A DNA stretch of 33,216 bases from Affinirhizobium lemnae (GCF_022968395.1 NZ_JALJQZ010000040.1:1-33216); one strand, 5' to 3'. Positions 8,210 through 17,503 are shown, numbered from the stretch's first letter. Made by a program: numbers and translations. Notes: generated by a model from the letters alone, not told the origin.

Positions 8210-8905
8210 ATGCTGACAGTCAACAACATCAACCTTCACTACGGCGCGGCGCAGGCACTGCGTGGCGTTTCCATCGAAGCGCCCATGGGTAAGATCACCT
8301 GTGTGCTAGGGCGAAACGGTGTGGGCAAGAGCTCGCTTTTGCGCGCCATCACCGGCCAGCATGCGGTGAGCGCGGGTACGATTTCCTTCAATGGTGAAAG
8401 CCTGAACGGCCTGGCACCCTTCCGCCGTGCAAAACAGGGCATCGGCTATGTGCCGCAGGGGCGGGAGATCTTTCCGCTTCTGACGGTACAGGAAAATCTG
8501 GAAACGGGCTTTGCGCCGCTGGCGCGCAAGGACCGGTTCATTCCCGATGATATCTTCAGCCTGTTTCCCGTGCTGAACTCAATGCTGTCACGTCGCGGCG
8601 GCGATCTGTCCGGCGGGCAGCAGCAGCAGCTGGCGATCGGTCGCGCCATGGTTACACGACCGAAAGTGCTGGTTCTGGATGAGCCGACTGAGGGAATTCA
8701 ACCTTCGATCATCAAGGATATCGGGCGTGCAATCCGATATTTGCGAGATTCCACAGGTATGGCCATTCTTCTGGTCGAACAGTATCTCGACTTCTGCCGT
8801 GAACTGGCGGATCATGTCTACATCATGGATCGGGGTGAAATCGTTCATGAAGGTGCCGCAGAAACGCTCGACACACCGGAGGCCAGACGGCATCTCACGG
8901 TGTAA
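8210..8905 (+). CDS. urtE: Urea ABC transporter ATP-binding protein UrtE
   Basis: A LivF-type ATPase, 231 residues, the second nucleotide-binding subunit of the urea importer. Walker A GRNGVGKS is at residues 34-41, signature LSGGQ at 133-137 and Walker B VLVLDEPT at 153-160. The switch region LLVEQYLDF and the C-terminal VYIMDRGEIVHEGAAETLD are typical. I prefer the ATG at 8210 because GTGGAG lies 6-11 bases upstream and the protein then begins MLTVNNINLHYGAAQALRGV as expected; a GTG at 8198 would add only four residues. The gene is last in the urt group and is followed by a 130-base gap before the esterase. Confidence 0.94.
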   Translation: MLTVNNINLHYGAAQALRGVSIEAPMGKITCVLGRNGVGKSSLLRAITGQHAVSAGTISFNGESLNGLAPFRRAKQGIGYVPQGREIFPLLTVQENLETGFAPLARKDRFIPDDIFSLFPVLNSMLSRRGGDLSGGQQQQLAIGRAMVTRPKVLVLDEPTEGIQPSIIKDIGRAIRYLRDSTGMAILLVEQYLDFCRELADHVYIMDRGEIVHEGAAETLDTPEARRHLTV

Positions 8906-9035
8906 TAGATGCTCATATTTTGCATGGCTGCCGGTCATGGAGAGGGTTCAATAGTATCTTCTAATATGTTAGTCAGAGCGCGGTTTTCATCCAACGCATA
9001 CCTCTTTCCACGCACTCTCCTTTACGAGGCGCTTG

Positions 9036-10241
9036 ATGGCATTTGAAATTCGCTCTGGTTCAATCCTCCGCGCTCTTGGCTGCATGACCGCAGCGGGCGC
9101 CTTTTTCTTAGGGCCAGGCATGGCCGCTCAGGCGGCTGGCTGTGGTACGCCGGTTGAACCGGGCTATCATGATGTATCGGTCGATGTCGGCGGCACTCAG
9201 CGCTCCGGCGTCGTGTTTGTTCCCGACAGTTACACGGGCCAGGACAAGGTTTCCGTCGTTTTCGATTTTCACGGCAGCAACAGCAATCCGCGCGGGCAGA
9301 TGCTGCGCAGTTCGTGGGACAAGGTTGCGGCGAAGAACGGCTTCCTGGTGTTTGCACCTCAGGGCAGTCTTTCTGGCAATATGCCAGGAACGAATGCTTG
9401 GAATGTGCCGGGCGTGACCTTCCGCGAAGGCGGGTTGGATGAGGTGGCCTTCATCAAGGCTGCTGTCGAAAATGTGAAGCAGAGCTATTGCGTCGATCCG
9501 GCGCAGATCTTCGCGTCGGGCTATTCCGGGGGCGGTCGCATGTTGTCGGCCTATCTCTGCTCGGGGGCGAATGATTTTGCCGGTGCCGGTTTCGTCAATT
9601 CGCTGCGCGTCGGCCTGCCGGTCGAAAATCGCGAGGGCAAATGGGGAGCGGATCCTTCCACCTGCCAGCCCGCCAAGCCGATTTCGATCATGGCGTTTGC
9701 CGGGATCAAGGATGAGCAGAACCCCTATGCCGGGGGCGGCAAACCCTATTGGCAATACAGTTTCAAGACCGCGCTTCAGCGCTGGATGGAACTGGACGGC
9801 TGCAAGGCCAATGCCAAGCCGGATACGATCGAGGGGGTGACCTACAGCCTCTACGATACCTGCCAGAACGGCGCGCGCATCGCGACCTATGAATTCGAAA
9901 ACGGCAGCCATGACTGGCCGAAGCCAAATGCGAAGGCGAACGTCATCGCTGCTGCCAGCGAGGGACAGGCGGCAGGTGTCGTGAAGGTCTCGGCAGTCAA
10001 GAAGCCGAGTTTCGATCCGAATGTCGATCCGGCCTATCGCATGTGGGATTTCTTCCGCAAGGCCGACAGTACGGATGTCGTGGCCACGGCACGGCCATCC
10101 TCCGCCAAGGCAAAGGTCCAGGCGGTCGGTTGTGCGGGCGATGAGGCATCCACGATGAATACCGAGGGGATGACGTGCAGCAACAGCCAGCCGAACGACC
10201 AGCCGCGCCGCAGCGGGCTCGGGGCAAAGGGCGCCTTGTAA
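9036..10241 (+). CDS. Secreted PHB-depolymerase/LpqC-type esterase
   Basis: A 401-residue exported alpha/beta-hydrolase of the poly(3-hydroxybutyrate) depolymerase/feruloyl esterase group. The start is the ATG at 9036, preceded by CGAGG; a TTG at 9033 is in frame but unnecessary. A signal peptide runs to about residue 34 (..[10 protein letters not shown]). The likely oxyanion/HG motif is [14 protein letters not shown] (about 74-87), the nucleophile S164 lies in GYSGGGRM, the acid is probably D226 in GIKDEQNPY and the base H292 in ENGSHDWP. The natural substrate cannot be read from sequence. After the domain-ending helix (MWDFFRKAD) a low-complexity tail of about 50 residues continues, and its last 67 bases overlap the start of ureD in another frame. 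Link to urea metabolism is not evident beyond position. Confidence 0.85.
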   Translation: MAFEIRSGSILRALGCMTAAGAFFLGPGMAAQAAGCGTPVEPGYHDVSVDVGGTQRSGVVFVPDSYTGQDKVSVVFDFHGSNSNPRGQMLRSSWDKVAAKNGFLVFAPQGSLSGNMPGTNAWNVPGVTFREGGLDEVAFIKAAVENVKQSYCVDPAQIFASGYSGGGRMLSAYLCSGANDFAGAGFVNSLRVGLPVENREGKWGADPSTCQPAKPISIMAFAGIKDEQNPYAGGGKPYWQYSFKTALQRWMELDGCKANAKPDTIEGVTYSLYDTCQNGARIATYEFENGSHDWPKPNAKANVIAAASEGQAAGVVKVSAVKKPSFDPNVDPAYRMWDFFRKADSTDVVATARPSSAKAKVQAVGCAGDEASTMNTEGMTCSNSQPNDQPRRSGLGAKGAL

Positions 10242-11002
10242 CGAAGCAGTTGGCGGGCCGTACGCGGCTCGCCGAACTCTATCAGGAAGGTTGCGGTAAG
10301 ATCCGCCTGCCGGACACGTTCGATTCCTCCCTCGAAGCCATTCTCATCAACAGCTCCGGCGGCCTGACCGGCGGCGACCGGCTGGAATGGTCGCTGCGCG
10401 CCGGTCCCGGCACGGATGTGACCGTGACCACCCAGGCGAACGAGAAGATCTATAAAGCGTCCGCCGATACGGCGCTCCTGAAGAGCGAGATCGAAGCGGG
10501 CGAAGGCAGTCGCGTGGCGTGGCTGCCGCAGGAAAGCATTCTCTTCGATCGCGCCTCGCTGACCCGCGAACTGCATGTCGATCTGGCCGAGACAGCTGAA
10601 TTTCTGGCTGTGGAGGCGGTCATTCTTGGACGAACCGCCATGGGCGAGAGTGCCGAAAACGGTTTCTTTCGTGATCGTTGGCGTGTGCGCCGTGCGGGTC
10701 GTCTCATCCATGCGGAGGAAGTGCGGATGGAGGGCGAGATCGCTCGTCTGGGAGAGCAGTCTTCGGTACTTTCCGGCAAGGTGGCTTTTGCTACCGTTTT
10801 CTATTCCGGGCCCCAATGCGAGGCGTTTCTGCCGCGCCTTAAGCCTCTTCTTGAAGATGGATATGCTGGCGCAAGCCTCTGGAAAGACAAGCTTATTATT
10901 CGCGCTGCAGCATCACATGGTTTTGCGCTGCGAAAAATTCTGGTTCCGGTGATTTCGCTCTTGCGAAAAGACGCAAACGTGCCGAAAGTCTGGAACATCT
11001 GA
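10175..11002 (+). CDS. ureD: Urease accessory protein UreD (UreH)
   Basis: A 275-residue cytosolic chaperone that binds apo-urease and, with UreF and UreG, enables nickel insertion and Lys carbamylation. The GTG start at 10175 is supported by GAGGGG at 10164-10169, five bases upstream. Family hallmarks are [20 protein letters not shown], the conserved [16 protein letters not shown] (about residues 51-66), [12 protein letters not shown] and [12 protein letters not shown]. The first 67 bases lie inside the 3' end of the esterase gene, so translation may be coupled. The ureA start follows the stop after 21 bases. Confidence 0.95.
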   Translation: MQQQPAERPAAPQRARGKGRLVTKQLAGRTRLAELYQEGCGKIRLPDTFDSSLEAILINSSGGLTGGDRLEWSLRAGPGTDVTVTTQANEKIYKASADTALLKSEIEAGEGSRVAWLPQESILFDRASLTRELHVDLAETAEFLAVEAVILGRTAMGESAENGFFRDRWRVRRAGRLIHAEEVRMEGEIARLGEQSSVLSGKVAFATVFYSGPQCEAFLPRLKPLLEDGYAGASLWKDKLIIRAAASHGFALRKILVPVISLLRKDANVPKVWNI

Positions 11003-11023
11003 GAGACAATAATCGGGGAACCC

Positions 11024-11326
11024 ATGAACCTCAGCCCAAGAGAAAAAGACAAGCTTCTGATATCCATGGCCGCCATGGTGGCCCGCCGCAGGCTGGAACG
11101 CGGCGTGAAGCTGAACTATCCGGAAGCCATTGCCTTGATTACCGATTTCGTGGTCGAAGGTGCCCGCGACGGCCGCGCCGTGCCCGACCTGATGGAAGCG
11201 GGCGCGCATGTCATCACCCGCGACCAGGTGATGGAGGGGATCGCGGAAATGATCCACGACGTGCAGGTGGAAGCAACCTTCCCGGACGGCACCAAGCTGG
11301 TGACCGTTCACGAACCAATCCGGTGA
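11024..11326 (+). CDS. ureA: Urease gamma subunit UreA
   Basis: The 100-residue small gamma subunit of urease, full length for the family. It begins [20 protein letters not shown] and carries [21 protein letters not shown] and the C-terminal [17 protein letters not shown], all hallmark blocks. It is a separate gene, as in other proteobacteria, not fused to the beta subunit. The ureB start follows ten bases after the stop, and GAGGGC provides the ureB ribosome site. It assembles with UreB and UreC as a trimer of heterotrimers in the cytoplasm. Confidence 0.97.
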   Translation: MNLSPREKDKLLISMAAMVARRRLERGVKLNYPEAIALITDFVVEGARDGRAVPDLMEAGAHVITRDQVMEGIAEMIHDVQVEATFPDGTKLVTVHEPIR

Positions 11327-11336
11327 GGGCAAAACC

Positions 11337-11642
11337 ATGATCCCAGGCGAAATCATTTCCGCAAGTGGCGACATCGAGCTGAACAGCGGTCAGCCGACAG
11401 TGACCATCGAAGTGTCCAATACGGGTGACCGTCCGGTGCAGGTGGGCAGCCACTATCATTTCTTCGAGACCAATGCCGGACTTTCCTTTGACCGCGACAA
11501 GGCGCGCGGCATGCGGCTGGATATTCCGGCAGGAACGGCGGTGCGTTTCGAACCGGGCCAGACGCGTGAGGTGACCCTCATTCCTCTCTCCGGCAAGCGC
11601 GAGGTTTACGGTTTCCGGCAGAAGATCATGGGCGCTTTGTGA
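11337..11642 (+). CDS. ureB: Urease beta subunit UreB
   Basis: The 101-residue beta subunit of urease. It starts [19 protein letters not shown] and contains [19 protein letters not shown] and [20 protein letters not shown], the typical beta-barrel motifs, and ends near [11 protein letters not shown]. It is structural, contacting UreC around the active site. Rather than running directly into ureC, the operon here carries a DUF1311 gene starting seven bases after this stop. Confidence 0.97.
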   Translation: MIPGEIISASGDIELNSGQPTVTIEVSNTGDRPVQVGSHYHFFETNAGLSFDRDKARGMRLDIPAGTAVRFEPGQTREVTLIPLSGKREVYGFRQKIMGAL

Positions 11643-11649
11643 ACGCGCC

Positions 11650-12090
11650 ATGCAGAAAGCGAAGCGTTCGATGAAACTGTTTCTTGGCCTGATGCTGTGC
11701 GGATGTGTTCTCTTGCAGGATGGGCCTTCCTCCGCGGAAGAAAAGCCGAATTTCGACTGCGAAAACAAGAATACGCAGATGGAAATGAACGCCTGCGCCC
11801 AGGAAGAATATGACGCTGCCGACAAGGCGCTGAACAATCAGTGGAAGCTGACGCGCAAGGCCATGGCCGATTGGGACAAGCAGCTTGATGCCGATCAGCG
11901 CGGCGCTGAAGCCGCTCTTCTGAAAGGGCAGCGGGCCTGGATAACCTATCGGGATGGCCAGTGCGATGCGGAAGGCTTTCAGGCGCGCGGCGGCACGCTG
12001 GAGACAATGTTCTACATCAATTGCCAGACACGCCTTACGAAGAGCCGGACGCAAGAGCTCAAAGAACTCGCCGAACCAATCGGTCAATAA
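11650..12090 (+). CDS. DUF1311 / LprI-family exported small protein inside the urease operon
   Basis: A 146-residue protein with an N-terminal hydrophobic signal (MKLFLGLMLCGCVLLQDG, after the first ten residues), so it is probably periplasmic. The mature region has the four-cysteine pattern of the DUF1311/LprI lysozyme-inhibitor-like family: FDC, NACAQEEYDAADKALN, ITYRDGQCDAEG and YINCQTRL, presumably two disulfides. I see no clean lipobox before a cysteine. Its place between ureB and ureC, in the same direction and with short gaps (7 and 67 bases), implies co-expression with a cytoplasmic enzyme although the product is exported. No role in nickel loading is established for this family. An alternative start at M11 is possible. 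Confidence 0.8.
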   Translation: MQKAKRSMKLFLGLMLCGCVLLQDGPSSAEEKPNFDCENKNTQMEMNACAQEEYDAADKALNNQWKLTRKAMADWDKQLDADQRGAEAALLKGQRAWITYRDGQCDAEGFQARGGTLETMFYINCQTRLTKSRTQELKELAEPIGQ

Positions 12091-12157
12091 AAACCAAGGG
12101 GCATGATCAGGCGCGAGGGGCGTCGGCATGTCCATGCATGATGGAGCAAGATAGCCC

Positions 12158-13870
12158 ATGCCTTACAAGATTTCCCGCGCTGCCTATGCCAGCATGTTCG
12201 GCCCGACCGTGGGCGACAAGGTGCGCCTTGCCGATACGGAGCTTTTCATCGAGGTGGAGAAGGATTTCACCACCTATGGCGAGGAGGTGAAGTTCGGCGG
12301 CGGCAAGGTCATTCGTGATGGCATGGGCCAGAGCCAGGTCAGCCGTGCCGAAGGTGCTGTCGACACCGTGATCACCAATGTCGTGATCGTGGATCATACC
12401 GGCATCGTCAAGGCCGATATCGGTCTCAAGGACGGCCGCATCGTTGCCATCGGCAAGGCGGGCAATCCGGATACGCAGCCGGGCGTCAATATCATCGTCG
12501 GTCCCGGCACCGAGGCGATTGCTGGCGAGGGCAAGATTATCACCGCTGGTGGCATGGATGCTCACATCCATTTCATCTGCCCGCAGCAGATCGAGGAAGC
12601 CCTGATGAGCGGCCTCACCTGCATGCTGGGCGGCGGCACCGGGCCTGCCCATGGCACGCTCGCCACCACCTGTACGCCGGGTCCATGGCATATTGCCCGG
12701 ATGATCGAGGCAGCCGACGCCTTCCCCATGAACCTCGCCTTCGCCGGCAAGGGCAATGCCTCTCTGCCGCGCGCGCTGGAGGAGATGGTTCTGGGCGGCG
12801 CCACCTCTCTCAAGCTGCACGAGGACTGGGGCACGACCCCCGGCGCTATCGATTGCTGCCTTTCGGTTGCCGATCAATACGATGTGCAGGTGATGATCCA
12901 TACCGATACGCTGAACGAGAGCGGCTTCGTGGAAGATACGGTCGGCGCCATCAAAGGTCGCACCATTCATGCCTTCCATACGGAAGGGGCGGGCGGTGGC
13001 CACGCGCCGGATATCATCAAGATCTGCGGCGAACTGAATGTCATCCCGTCCTCCACGAACCCGACGCGGCCCTATACGGTCAACACGCTGGCCGAACACC
13101 TGGACATGTTGATGGTCTGTCATCACCTTTCGCCGTCCATTCCGGAAGACATCGCCTTTGCCGAAAGCCGCATCCGCAAGGAAACCATCGCGGCGGAAGA
13201 CATCCTGCACGATATCGGTGCGTTTTCGATCATCTCGTCGGACAGTCAGGCCATGGGCCGCGTGGGAGAGGTCATCATCCGCACTTGGCAGACGGCAGAC
13301 AAGATGAAGCGCCAGCGCGGCAGCCTGCCGGGCGAAACCGGTGACAACGATAATCTGCGTGTGCGTCGCTACGTGGCGAAATACACGATCAACCCGGCGA
13401 TTGCGCATGGAGTGAGCCACGAAATCGGTTCCATCGAAGTGGGCAAGCGTGCCGATCTCGTGATCTGGAACCCGGCCTTCTTCGGTGTGAAGCCGGATAT
13501 GGTGCTGATGGGCGGCGTGATTGCGGCGGCCCCGATGGGCGATCCGAATGCTTCGATCCCGACACCACAGCCGGTGCATTACCGCCCCATGTTCGGTGCT
13601 TACGGCAAGGCGCGGACAAACTCATCGGTCACCTTCGTGTCCCAGGCAGCTCTGGACAATGGCCTTGCCAATCGTCTCGGCGTTGCCAAGCAGCTGGTGG
13701 CAGTGAAGAACACGCGCGGCGGTATTTCCAAGAAATCAATGATCCTCAACGATCTGACGCCGCACATCGAGGTGGACCCGGAAACCTATGAAGTGCGAGC
13801 CGATGGCGAGTTGCTGACCTGCGAACCGGCAACGGTTCTGCCGATGGCGCAGCGCTATTTCCTGTTTTGA
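12158..13870 (+). CDS. ureC: Urease alpha (catalytic) subunit UreC
   Basis: The 570-residue catalytic subunit, hydrolysing urea to ammonia and carbamate at a di-nickel centre. Nickel ligands and active-site residues are visible. H136 and H138 lie in [11 protein letters not shown], and the carbamylated K219 lies in [11 protein letters not shown]. His ligands lie in [12 protein letters not shown] and [13 protein letters not shown]. The mobile-flap CHH (C321, H322, H323) lies in MVCHHLS, and the Asp ligand lies in SSDSQAMGR (about 362). Full length, no frameshift. The N-terminus [20 protein letters not shown] is standard. It is separated from ureE by 260 bases that contain a perfect inverted-repeat element, which may allow structural subunits and accessory proteins to be made in different amounts. 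Confidence 0.98.
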   Translation: MPYKISRAAYASMFGPTVGDKVRLADTELFIEVEKDFTTYGEEVKFGGGKVIRDGMGQSQVSRAEGAVDTVITNVVIVDHTGIVKADIGLKDGRIVAIGKAGNPDTQPGVNIIVGPGTEAIAGEGKIITAGGMDAHIHFICPQQIEEALMSGLTCMLGGGTGPAHGTLATTCTPGPWHIARMIEAADAFPMNLAFAGKGNASLPRALEEMVLGGATSLKLHEDWGTTPGAIDCCLSVADQYDVQVMIHTDTLNESGFVEDTVGAIKGRTIHAFHTEGAGGGHAPDIIKICGELNVIPSSTNPTRPYTVNTLAEHLDMLMVCHHLSPSIPEDIAFAESRIRKETIAAEDILHDIGAFSIISSDSQAMGRVGEVIIRTWQTADKMKRQRGSLPGETGDNDNLRVRRYVAKYTINPAIAHGVSHEIGSIEVGKRADLVIWNPAFFGVKPDMVLMGGVIAAAPMGDPNASIPTPQPVHYRPMFGAYGKARTNSSVTFVSQAALDNGLANRLGVAKQLVAVKNTRGGISKKSMILNDLTPHIEVDPETYEVRADGELLTCEPATVLPMAQRYFLF

Positions 13871-13903
13871 TAGTATTCGAGCTACGTTTGTGACAGCGAT
13901 TTT

Positions 13904-14082
13904 ACCCCCCTCTGTCCTGCCGGACATCTCCCCCTCAAGGGGGGAGATCGAATCGTGGCACGACTGCTGCCCCTCATTCAGGTTATTGAATGCGGCTAGC
14001 GCATATGCGGAATGTGTCGAGCGTCATCGTCTTGCCAATCTCCCCCCTTGAGGGGGAGATGTCCGGCAGGACAGAGGGGGGT
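13904..14082. repeat. Perfect 45-bp inverted-repeat element C (RIME-like, class 2)
   Basis: The left arm 13904-13948 and right arm 14038-14082 are exact reverse complements over 45 bases and flank an 89-base spacer. Within each arm are two smaller hairpins: GTCC/GGAC around GGCA, and CTCCCCC/GGGGGAG around CTTGA. It lies between ureC and ureE. The 89-base spacer has no recognisable gene. Confidence 0.92.
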
Positions 14083-14130
14083 GAAGGACATCTCTCCTGT
14101 CAGTTGAGTTTTTCTGGTAAAGGTAACACC

Positions 14131-14643
14131 ATGCAGCATGTCCATTCCTACCGCCCCGCAGGGGAAGTCAGCGATCCGCCGATCGATACGGTGACGCTTC
14201 CGCACGATCTGCGCCATTTGCGGCGCAAGCTGTTGCACCTCTCCAATGGTGACATGGTGATGCTGGACCTGAAGGAAGCCGTTCTGTTTCACGATGGCGA
14301 TCGGCTGGTGCTCGATAATGGCGATACGGTAGAGGTGAAGGCGGCGGCGGAAAAGCTGTTCGAGGTGAAGGCGCGGAATACGCTGCACCTCATCGAACTC
14401 GCCTGGTACCTGGGCAACCGGCATCTTTCGGCGCAGATTGAAGAAGGTCGCATTCTCATCCTGCGCGATCATGTGATCCGTGCGATGCTGGAAGGTCTCG
14501 GTGCTGCGGTGGTGGATGTGGAAGAGTCATTCCAGCCTGCGCGCGGGGCCTATCACAGTCACGGCGGCCATTCGCACGGTCATTCCCATGGCCACTCTCA
14601 TGATCACTCGCATGACCATCACCACGGGCATCATCACGACTGA
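14131..14643 (+). CDS. ureE: Urease accessory nickel metallochaperone UreE
   Basis: A 170-residue nickel carrier that donates Ni to the urease activation complex. The start is the ATG at 14131; an in-frame frame reaching back to 13990 runs through the repeat element and is rejected. Residues 1-75 form the UreE N-terminal domain ([30 protein letters not shown]). The C-terminal domain has [20 protein letters not shown] with the nickel-binding His. An exceptionally His-rich tail ends the protein, with 16 His in roughly the last 29 residues alternating with Gly, Ser and Asp. Such tails bind several Ni ions in other UreE proteins. The stop overlaps the ureF start (TGATG). Confidence 0.96.
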   Translation: MQHVHSYRPAGEVSDPPIDTVTLPHDLRHLRRKLLHLSNGDMVMLDLKEAVLFHDGDRLVLDNGDTVEVKAAAEKLFEVKARNTLHLIELAWYLGNRHLSAQIEEGRILILRDHVIRAMLEGLGAAVVDVEESFQPARGAYHSHGGHSHGHSHGHSHDHSHDHHHGHHHD

Positions 14644-15314
14644 TGACTGCCGCGGCCAGTACACAAGCGCTGATGCGGCTGATGGCATGGCTTTCGCCCG
14701 CCTTTCCGGTGGGTGGCTTTGCCTATTCCAGCGGGTTGGAGCGGGCGGTCCATGACCGGCTTGTCACGGATGCGGCTGGACTGGAGGCCTGGCTTTCCAC
14801 GTCGCTCAGACACGGAATGCTGTGGAACGATGCCGTGTTCGTGTCGCTTGCGGCGCGGTGTTACGAGGCGTCTGATCCGTTGAGCGAACTGGCGGAGCTG
14901 GCGCTGGCGCTGGCCGGTTCCGCAGAGCGGCATATGGAAACGCTCTCGCTTGGCAAAGCCTTCCTGATGGCGGCAACGGCCTGGCCGTCGCCAGTCTTCG
15001 AACGGCTGCCGGTGGAGTGTCCTTATCCGGTCTCGGTCGGCGCTGTCGCGGGCGCGCATGGCATTTCGGCTGAACAGGCGATTGCCGCCTTCCTGCACGC
15101 TGGCCTTTCGCAAGGTGTATCCGCAGGCATTCGCCTGGGCGTTGCGGGCCAGCAGGATGGTCTTCGCATCCTGTCGGCCCTGGAGGCGACTGCGGGTAAG
15201 GTGGCCGAACGTGCGGTGGTGGCAGAATTGAATGATCTCGGCTCTGCCACCGTGCAGGCGGATATCGCTTCCATCCGGCACGAGGCGCAGGTGTCGCGCC
15301 TCTTCCGATCTTGA
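14643..15314 (+). CDS. ureF: Urease accessory protein UreF
   Basis: A 223-residue all-helical accessory protein that joins UreD on apo-urease and regulates the UreG GTPase. Diagnostic motifs are LMAWLSPAFPVGGFAYSSGL (residues about 13-32), LRHGMLWNDAVF, the central HMETLSLGKAFL and, at the C-terminus, ADIASIRHEAQVSRLFRS, which closely matches the conserved UreF tail. It is translationally coupled to ureE by the TGATG overlap. The ureG start follows after about 60 bases. Confidence 0.95.
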   Translation: MTAAASTQALMRLMAWLSPAFPVGGFAYSSGLERAVHDRLVTDAAGLEAWLSTSLRHGMLWNDAVFVSLAARCYEASDPLSELAELALALAGSAERHMETLSLGKAFLMAATAWPSPVFERLPVECPYPVSVGAVAGAHGISAEQAIAAFLHAGLSQGVSAGIRLGVAGQQDGLRILSALEATAGKVAERAVVAELNDLGSATVQADIASIRHEAQVSRLFRS

Positions 15315-15374
15315 CCATGTCTTGTGCGGGTCGATCCGTACGTTATTCTGTTTGCAGATTTGAGGGCTCAGATC

Positions 15375-15992
15375 ATGAAATCATCCAACGGACCTCTTCG
15401 TGTCGGCATTGGTGGACCTGTGGGGTCCGGCAAGACGGCACTGACGGAAAAGCTCTGCAAGGCCATGCGTGAGAGCTATTCGGTGGCTGTGGTCACCAAT
15501 GACATCTACACGAAGGAAGACGCCGAGGCGCTGGTTCGCATGCAGGCCCTGTCCTCAGACCGGATCGTGGGTGTGGAAACCGGCGGCTGCCCGCACACGG
15601 CCATTCGCGAGGATGCGACGATCAACCTGCAGGCGATTGCCGGTTTGAACGAGCGCTTCCCGGATCTCGATGTCGTGTTCATCGAGTCGGGCGGCGACAA
15701 TCTGGCCGCGACTTTCTCGCCGGATCTGGCGGATATCACCATCTATGTGATCTCGACCTGCCAGGGTGAAGAGATCCCGCGAAAAGGCGGTCCGGGGATT
15801 ACCCGTTCCGACTTGCTTGTCATCAACAAGAAGGATCTGGCCCCTTACGTGGGGGCCGATCTCGATGTGATGGACCGCGACGCAAACCGCATGCGCGAGG
15901 CGAAGCCCTTTGTCTTTACCGACCTGAAGCGCGGCGAGGGGGTGGATCATATCGTGCGCTTCCTTGAAACGCATGGCGGGCTGGCGGCGTGA
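15375..15992 (+). CDS. ureG: Urease accessory GTPase UreG
   Basis: A 205-residue SIMIBI-class GTPase that powers nickel delivery. The P-loop [11 protein letters not shown] is at residues 13-23, the metal-binding CPH motif is C72-P-H74 in [14 protein letters not shown], switch-region [18 protein letters not shown] follows, and the nucleotide-base motif is [13 protein letters not shown] chose the ATG at 15375 because GAGGG lies about eight bases upstream and the protein then starts at the usual place; a GTG at 15324 would add 17 non-conserved residues. It is last of the urease genes proper, and its stop overlaps the next gene by four bases. Confidence 0.96.
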   Translation: MKSSNGPLRVGIGGPVGSGKTALTEKLCKAMRESYSVAVVTNDIYTKEDAEALVRMQALSSDRIVGVETGGCPHTAIREDATINLQAIAGLNERFPDLDVVFIESGGDNLAATFSPDLADITIYVISTCQGEEIPRKGGPGITRSDLLVINKKDLAPYVGADLDVMDRDANRMREAKPFVFTDLKRGEGVDHIVRFLETHGGLAA

Positions 15993-16816
15993 GTGCACCT
16001 GCGTTGACGGGCCGCTTCGGCGACTATGAGGTTATCCTTCTGCGTGACGGTGCGCTTCAGGCGGCGGTCCAACAGATCATCCATCTCGATGGGCAGGCGG
16101 CTCTGGATGCTGCGCGCAAGCACATGCCGGACCAAAACTTCGAGATGGTGGTGAACTGCTTCGTCTTGTGTGGGCCGGATGGCGTGACCCTTGTTGATGC
16201 CGGTTGCGGCACGGCCTGGGGCGAAAAGTTTGGCAAGGCGCGGCAGGCGCTGGCAGATCTCGGGATTGGCCGTGACGACGTGCGGCGTGTTCTGGTCACC
16301 CATCTGCATGGAGACCATGTGCCCGGTCTTCTGGATGAATGGCAGCCTTATTTTCCGAACGCCGAGATCATCGTGCCCGAGAAGGATCTGGCGTTCTTTA
16401 CGGATGAGACAGCCAGGGAACGCGTGCCGGAAGCGCGCCGCAGCGGGTTCGCATTGGCGGCCTCACTGCTTGCTGCTTATGGCGACAGGCTTTCGACCCG
16501 GCCGGAAGGCGAGATCATGCCGGGCATACGGTCCATCCTGCTGCCCGGGCACACACCGGGCCATACGGGTTATCTGATCGGCGAGGAGCAAGGCGCACTG
16601 CTGATCTTCGCGGATGCTCTGCATATTGCAGACCTTCAGCCGCAGGATCCTCGTATCGGCATGGTATTCGATCTTGATCCTGAGCGGGCCGCGCTCAGCC
16701 GCAGTTCCATGCTGGAGCAGGCCGCGGACAAGGGCTGGCGTGTCGTGGGCTGCCATACGCCGGTCATTCAGACGGTGGAGCGTCGTGGCGACGCGTTCCG
16801 TCTGGTTGATCCCTGA
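15989..16816 (+). CDS. Metallo-beta-lactamase-fold hydrolase coupled to the urease operon
   Basis: A 275-residue MBL-fold enzyme. The GTG start at 15989 overlaps the ureG stop (GTGA), so it is part of the urease transcript. The metal-binding signature is THLHGDH (H105, H107, D109, H110), followed by [14 protein letters not shown] and LIFADALHI, which supply the further metal ligands. There is no signal peptide, so it is presumably cytoplasmic. The subgroup (lactonase-like, glyoxalase II-like or other) cannot be fixed from sequence alone; an N-acyl-homoserine-lactonase-like or similar esterase activity is possible. Its connection to urea use is unknown. The stop abuts the stop of the convergent regulator at the palindrome TGATCA. 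Confidence 0.85.
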   Translation: MSAPALTGRFGDYEVILLRDGALQAAVQQIIHLDGQAALDAARKHMPDQNFEMVVNCFVLCGPDGVTLVDAGCGTAWGEKFGKARQALADLGIGRDDVRRVLVTHLHGDHVPGLLDEWQPYFPNAEIIVPEKDLAFFTDETARERVPEARRSGFALAASLLAAYGDRLSTRPEGEIMPGIRSILLPGHTPGHTGYLIGEEQGALLIFADALHIADLQPQDPRIGMVFDLDPERAALSRSSMLEQAADKGWRVVGCHTPVIQTVERRGDAFRLVDP

Positions 16817-17503
16817 TCAGATTTCCCTCAGCGCTTTCACGTCGCTGATCTGGATGACGCGACCGCGAACACTGACACCGGCGCTGCGCAGAGCAGAGAA
16901 GGCGCGGGATAGCGCTTCGGGGGCGAGACCAAGCATACCGGCCAGTAAGTTCTTCTGGAAGGGTAGGCGGATGGATGCAGATCCCGCATCGACCGGGCAT
17001 CGATCCAGCAGATAGTCCGCCACACGCTGCGGGGCGGTGTGCAGGCGGTCATTCACGAGAACCTCTGTGGTTGCCTTGAGATGTTCAGACAATGTCGTGA
17101 TCAGCGCCGTGGAAACGGTCGCATCACGCTCGGCCAATTGCCGGACCTCGCGACAATCAATCCTTGCGACGCAGACGGTTTCGGCGGCCTGCGCGCTATA
17201 CGGGTAACGTGCATCCTGCGACACTAGGCATTCTGCGAATACATCGCCCGGGCCACAGATCCGGAAGTCTACCTGACGCCCGTCCTTGCCCATTCGGTAA
17301 AGTCGGACATATCCGGTCAGCAGGCAATAAAAGGCCGGAGCATTTTCGCCTTCCCGGAAAATCGTTGAACGCGCGCCGAGCGATATGATCTGCGCACTAT
17401 CCAGCAAGACAGAAAGCGCACTTTGCGACAGTGACCGCATGAACGCAGTCTTCGCCAGAAGGCTTCGCGAGCGCGCTGTGGCTTTGTTGCTCTTGTCCAG
17501 CAT
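16817..17503 (-). CDS. Crp/Fnr-family transcriptional regulator
   Basis: A 228-residue cyclic-nucleotide-binding-fold regulator. Residues about 20-140 form the sensor beta-roll (IFREGENAPAFYCLLTGYVRLYRMGKDGRQVDFRICGPGDVF), followed by a long dimer helix. The C-terminal winged HTH is FQKNLLAGMLGLAPEALSRAFSALRSAGV (about 179-207). It lacks the N-terminal Cys cluster of FNR, so direct oxygen sensing via an Fe-S cluster is unlikely; the effector is unknown. A GGGGGAC ribosome site precedes the ATG at 17503. It lies alone on the - strand, convergent with the MBL gene and downstream of the efflux operon terminator. A near-perfect FNR-type dyad lies about 75 bases upstream. Confidence 0.9.
   Translation of the reverse strand: MLDKSNKATARSRSLLAKTAFMRSLSQSALSVLLDSAQIISLGARSTIFREGENAPAFYCLLTGYVRLYRMGKDGRQVDFRICGPGDVFAECLVSQDARYPYSAQAAETVCVARIDCREVRQLAERDATVSTALITTLSEHLKATTEVLVNDRLHTAPQRVADYLLDRCPVDAGSASIRLPFQKNLLAGMLGLAPEALSRAFSALRSAGVSVRGRVIQISDVKALREI

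Noticed and set aside
12107..13579. 490-residue open frame on the - strand opposite ureC
   Set aside because: His/Arg/Asp-rich shadow translation of the conserved ureC; no family features.
13990..14130. N-terminal extension of ureE
   Set aside because: Encoded by the repeat arm; UreE homology begins at the ATG at 14131.
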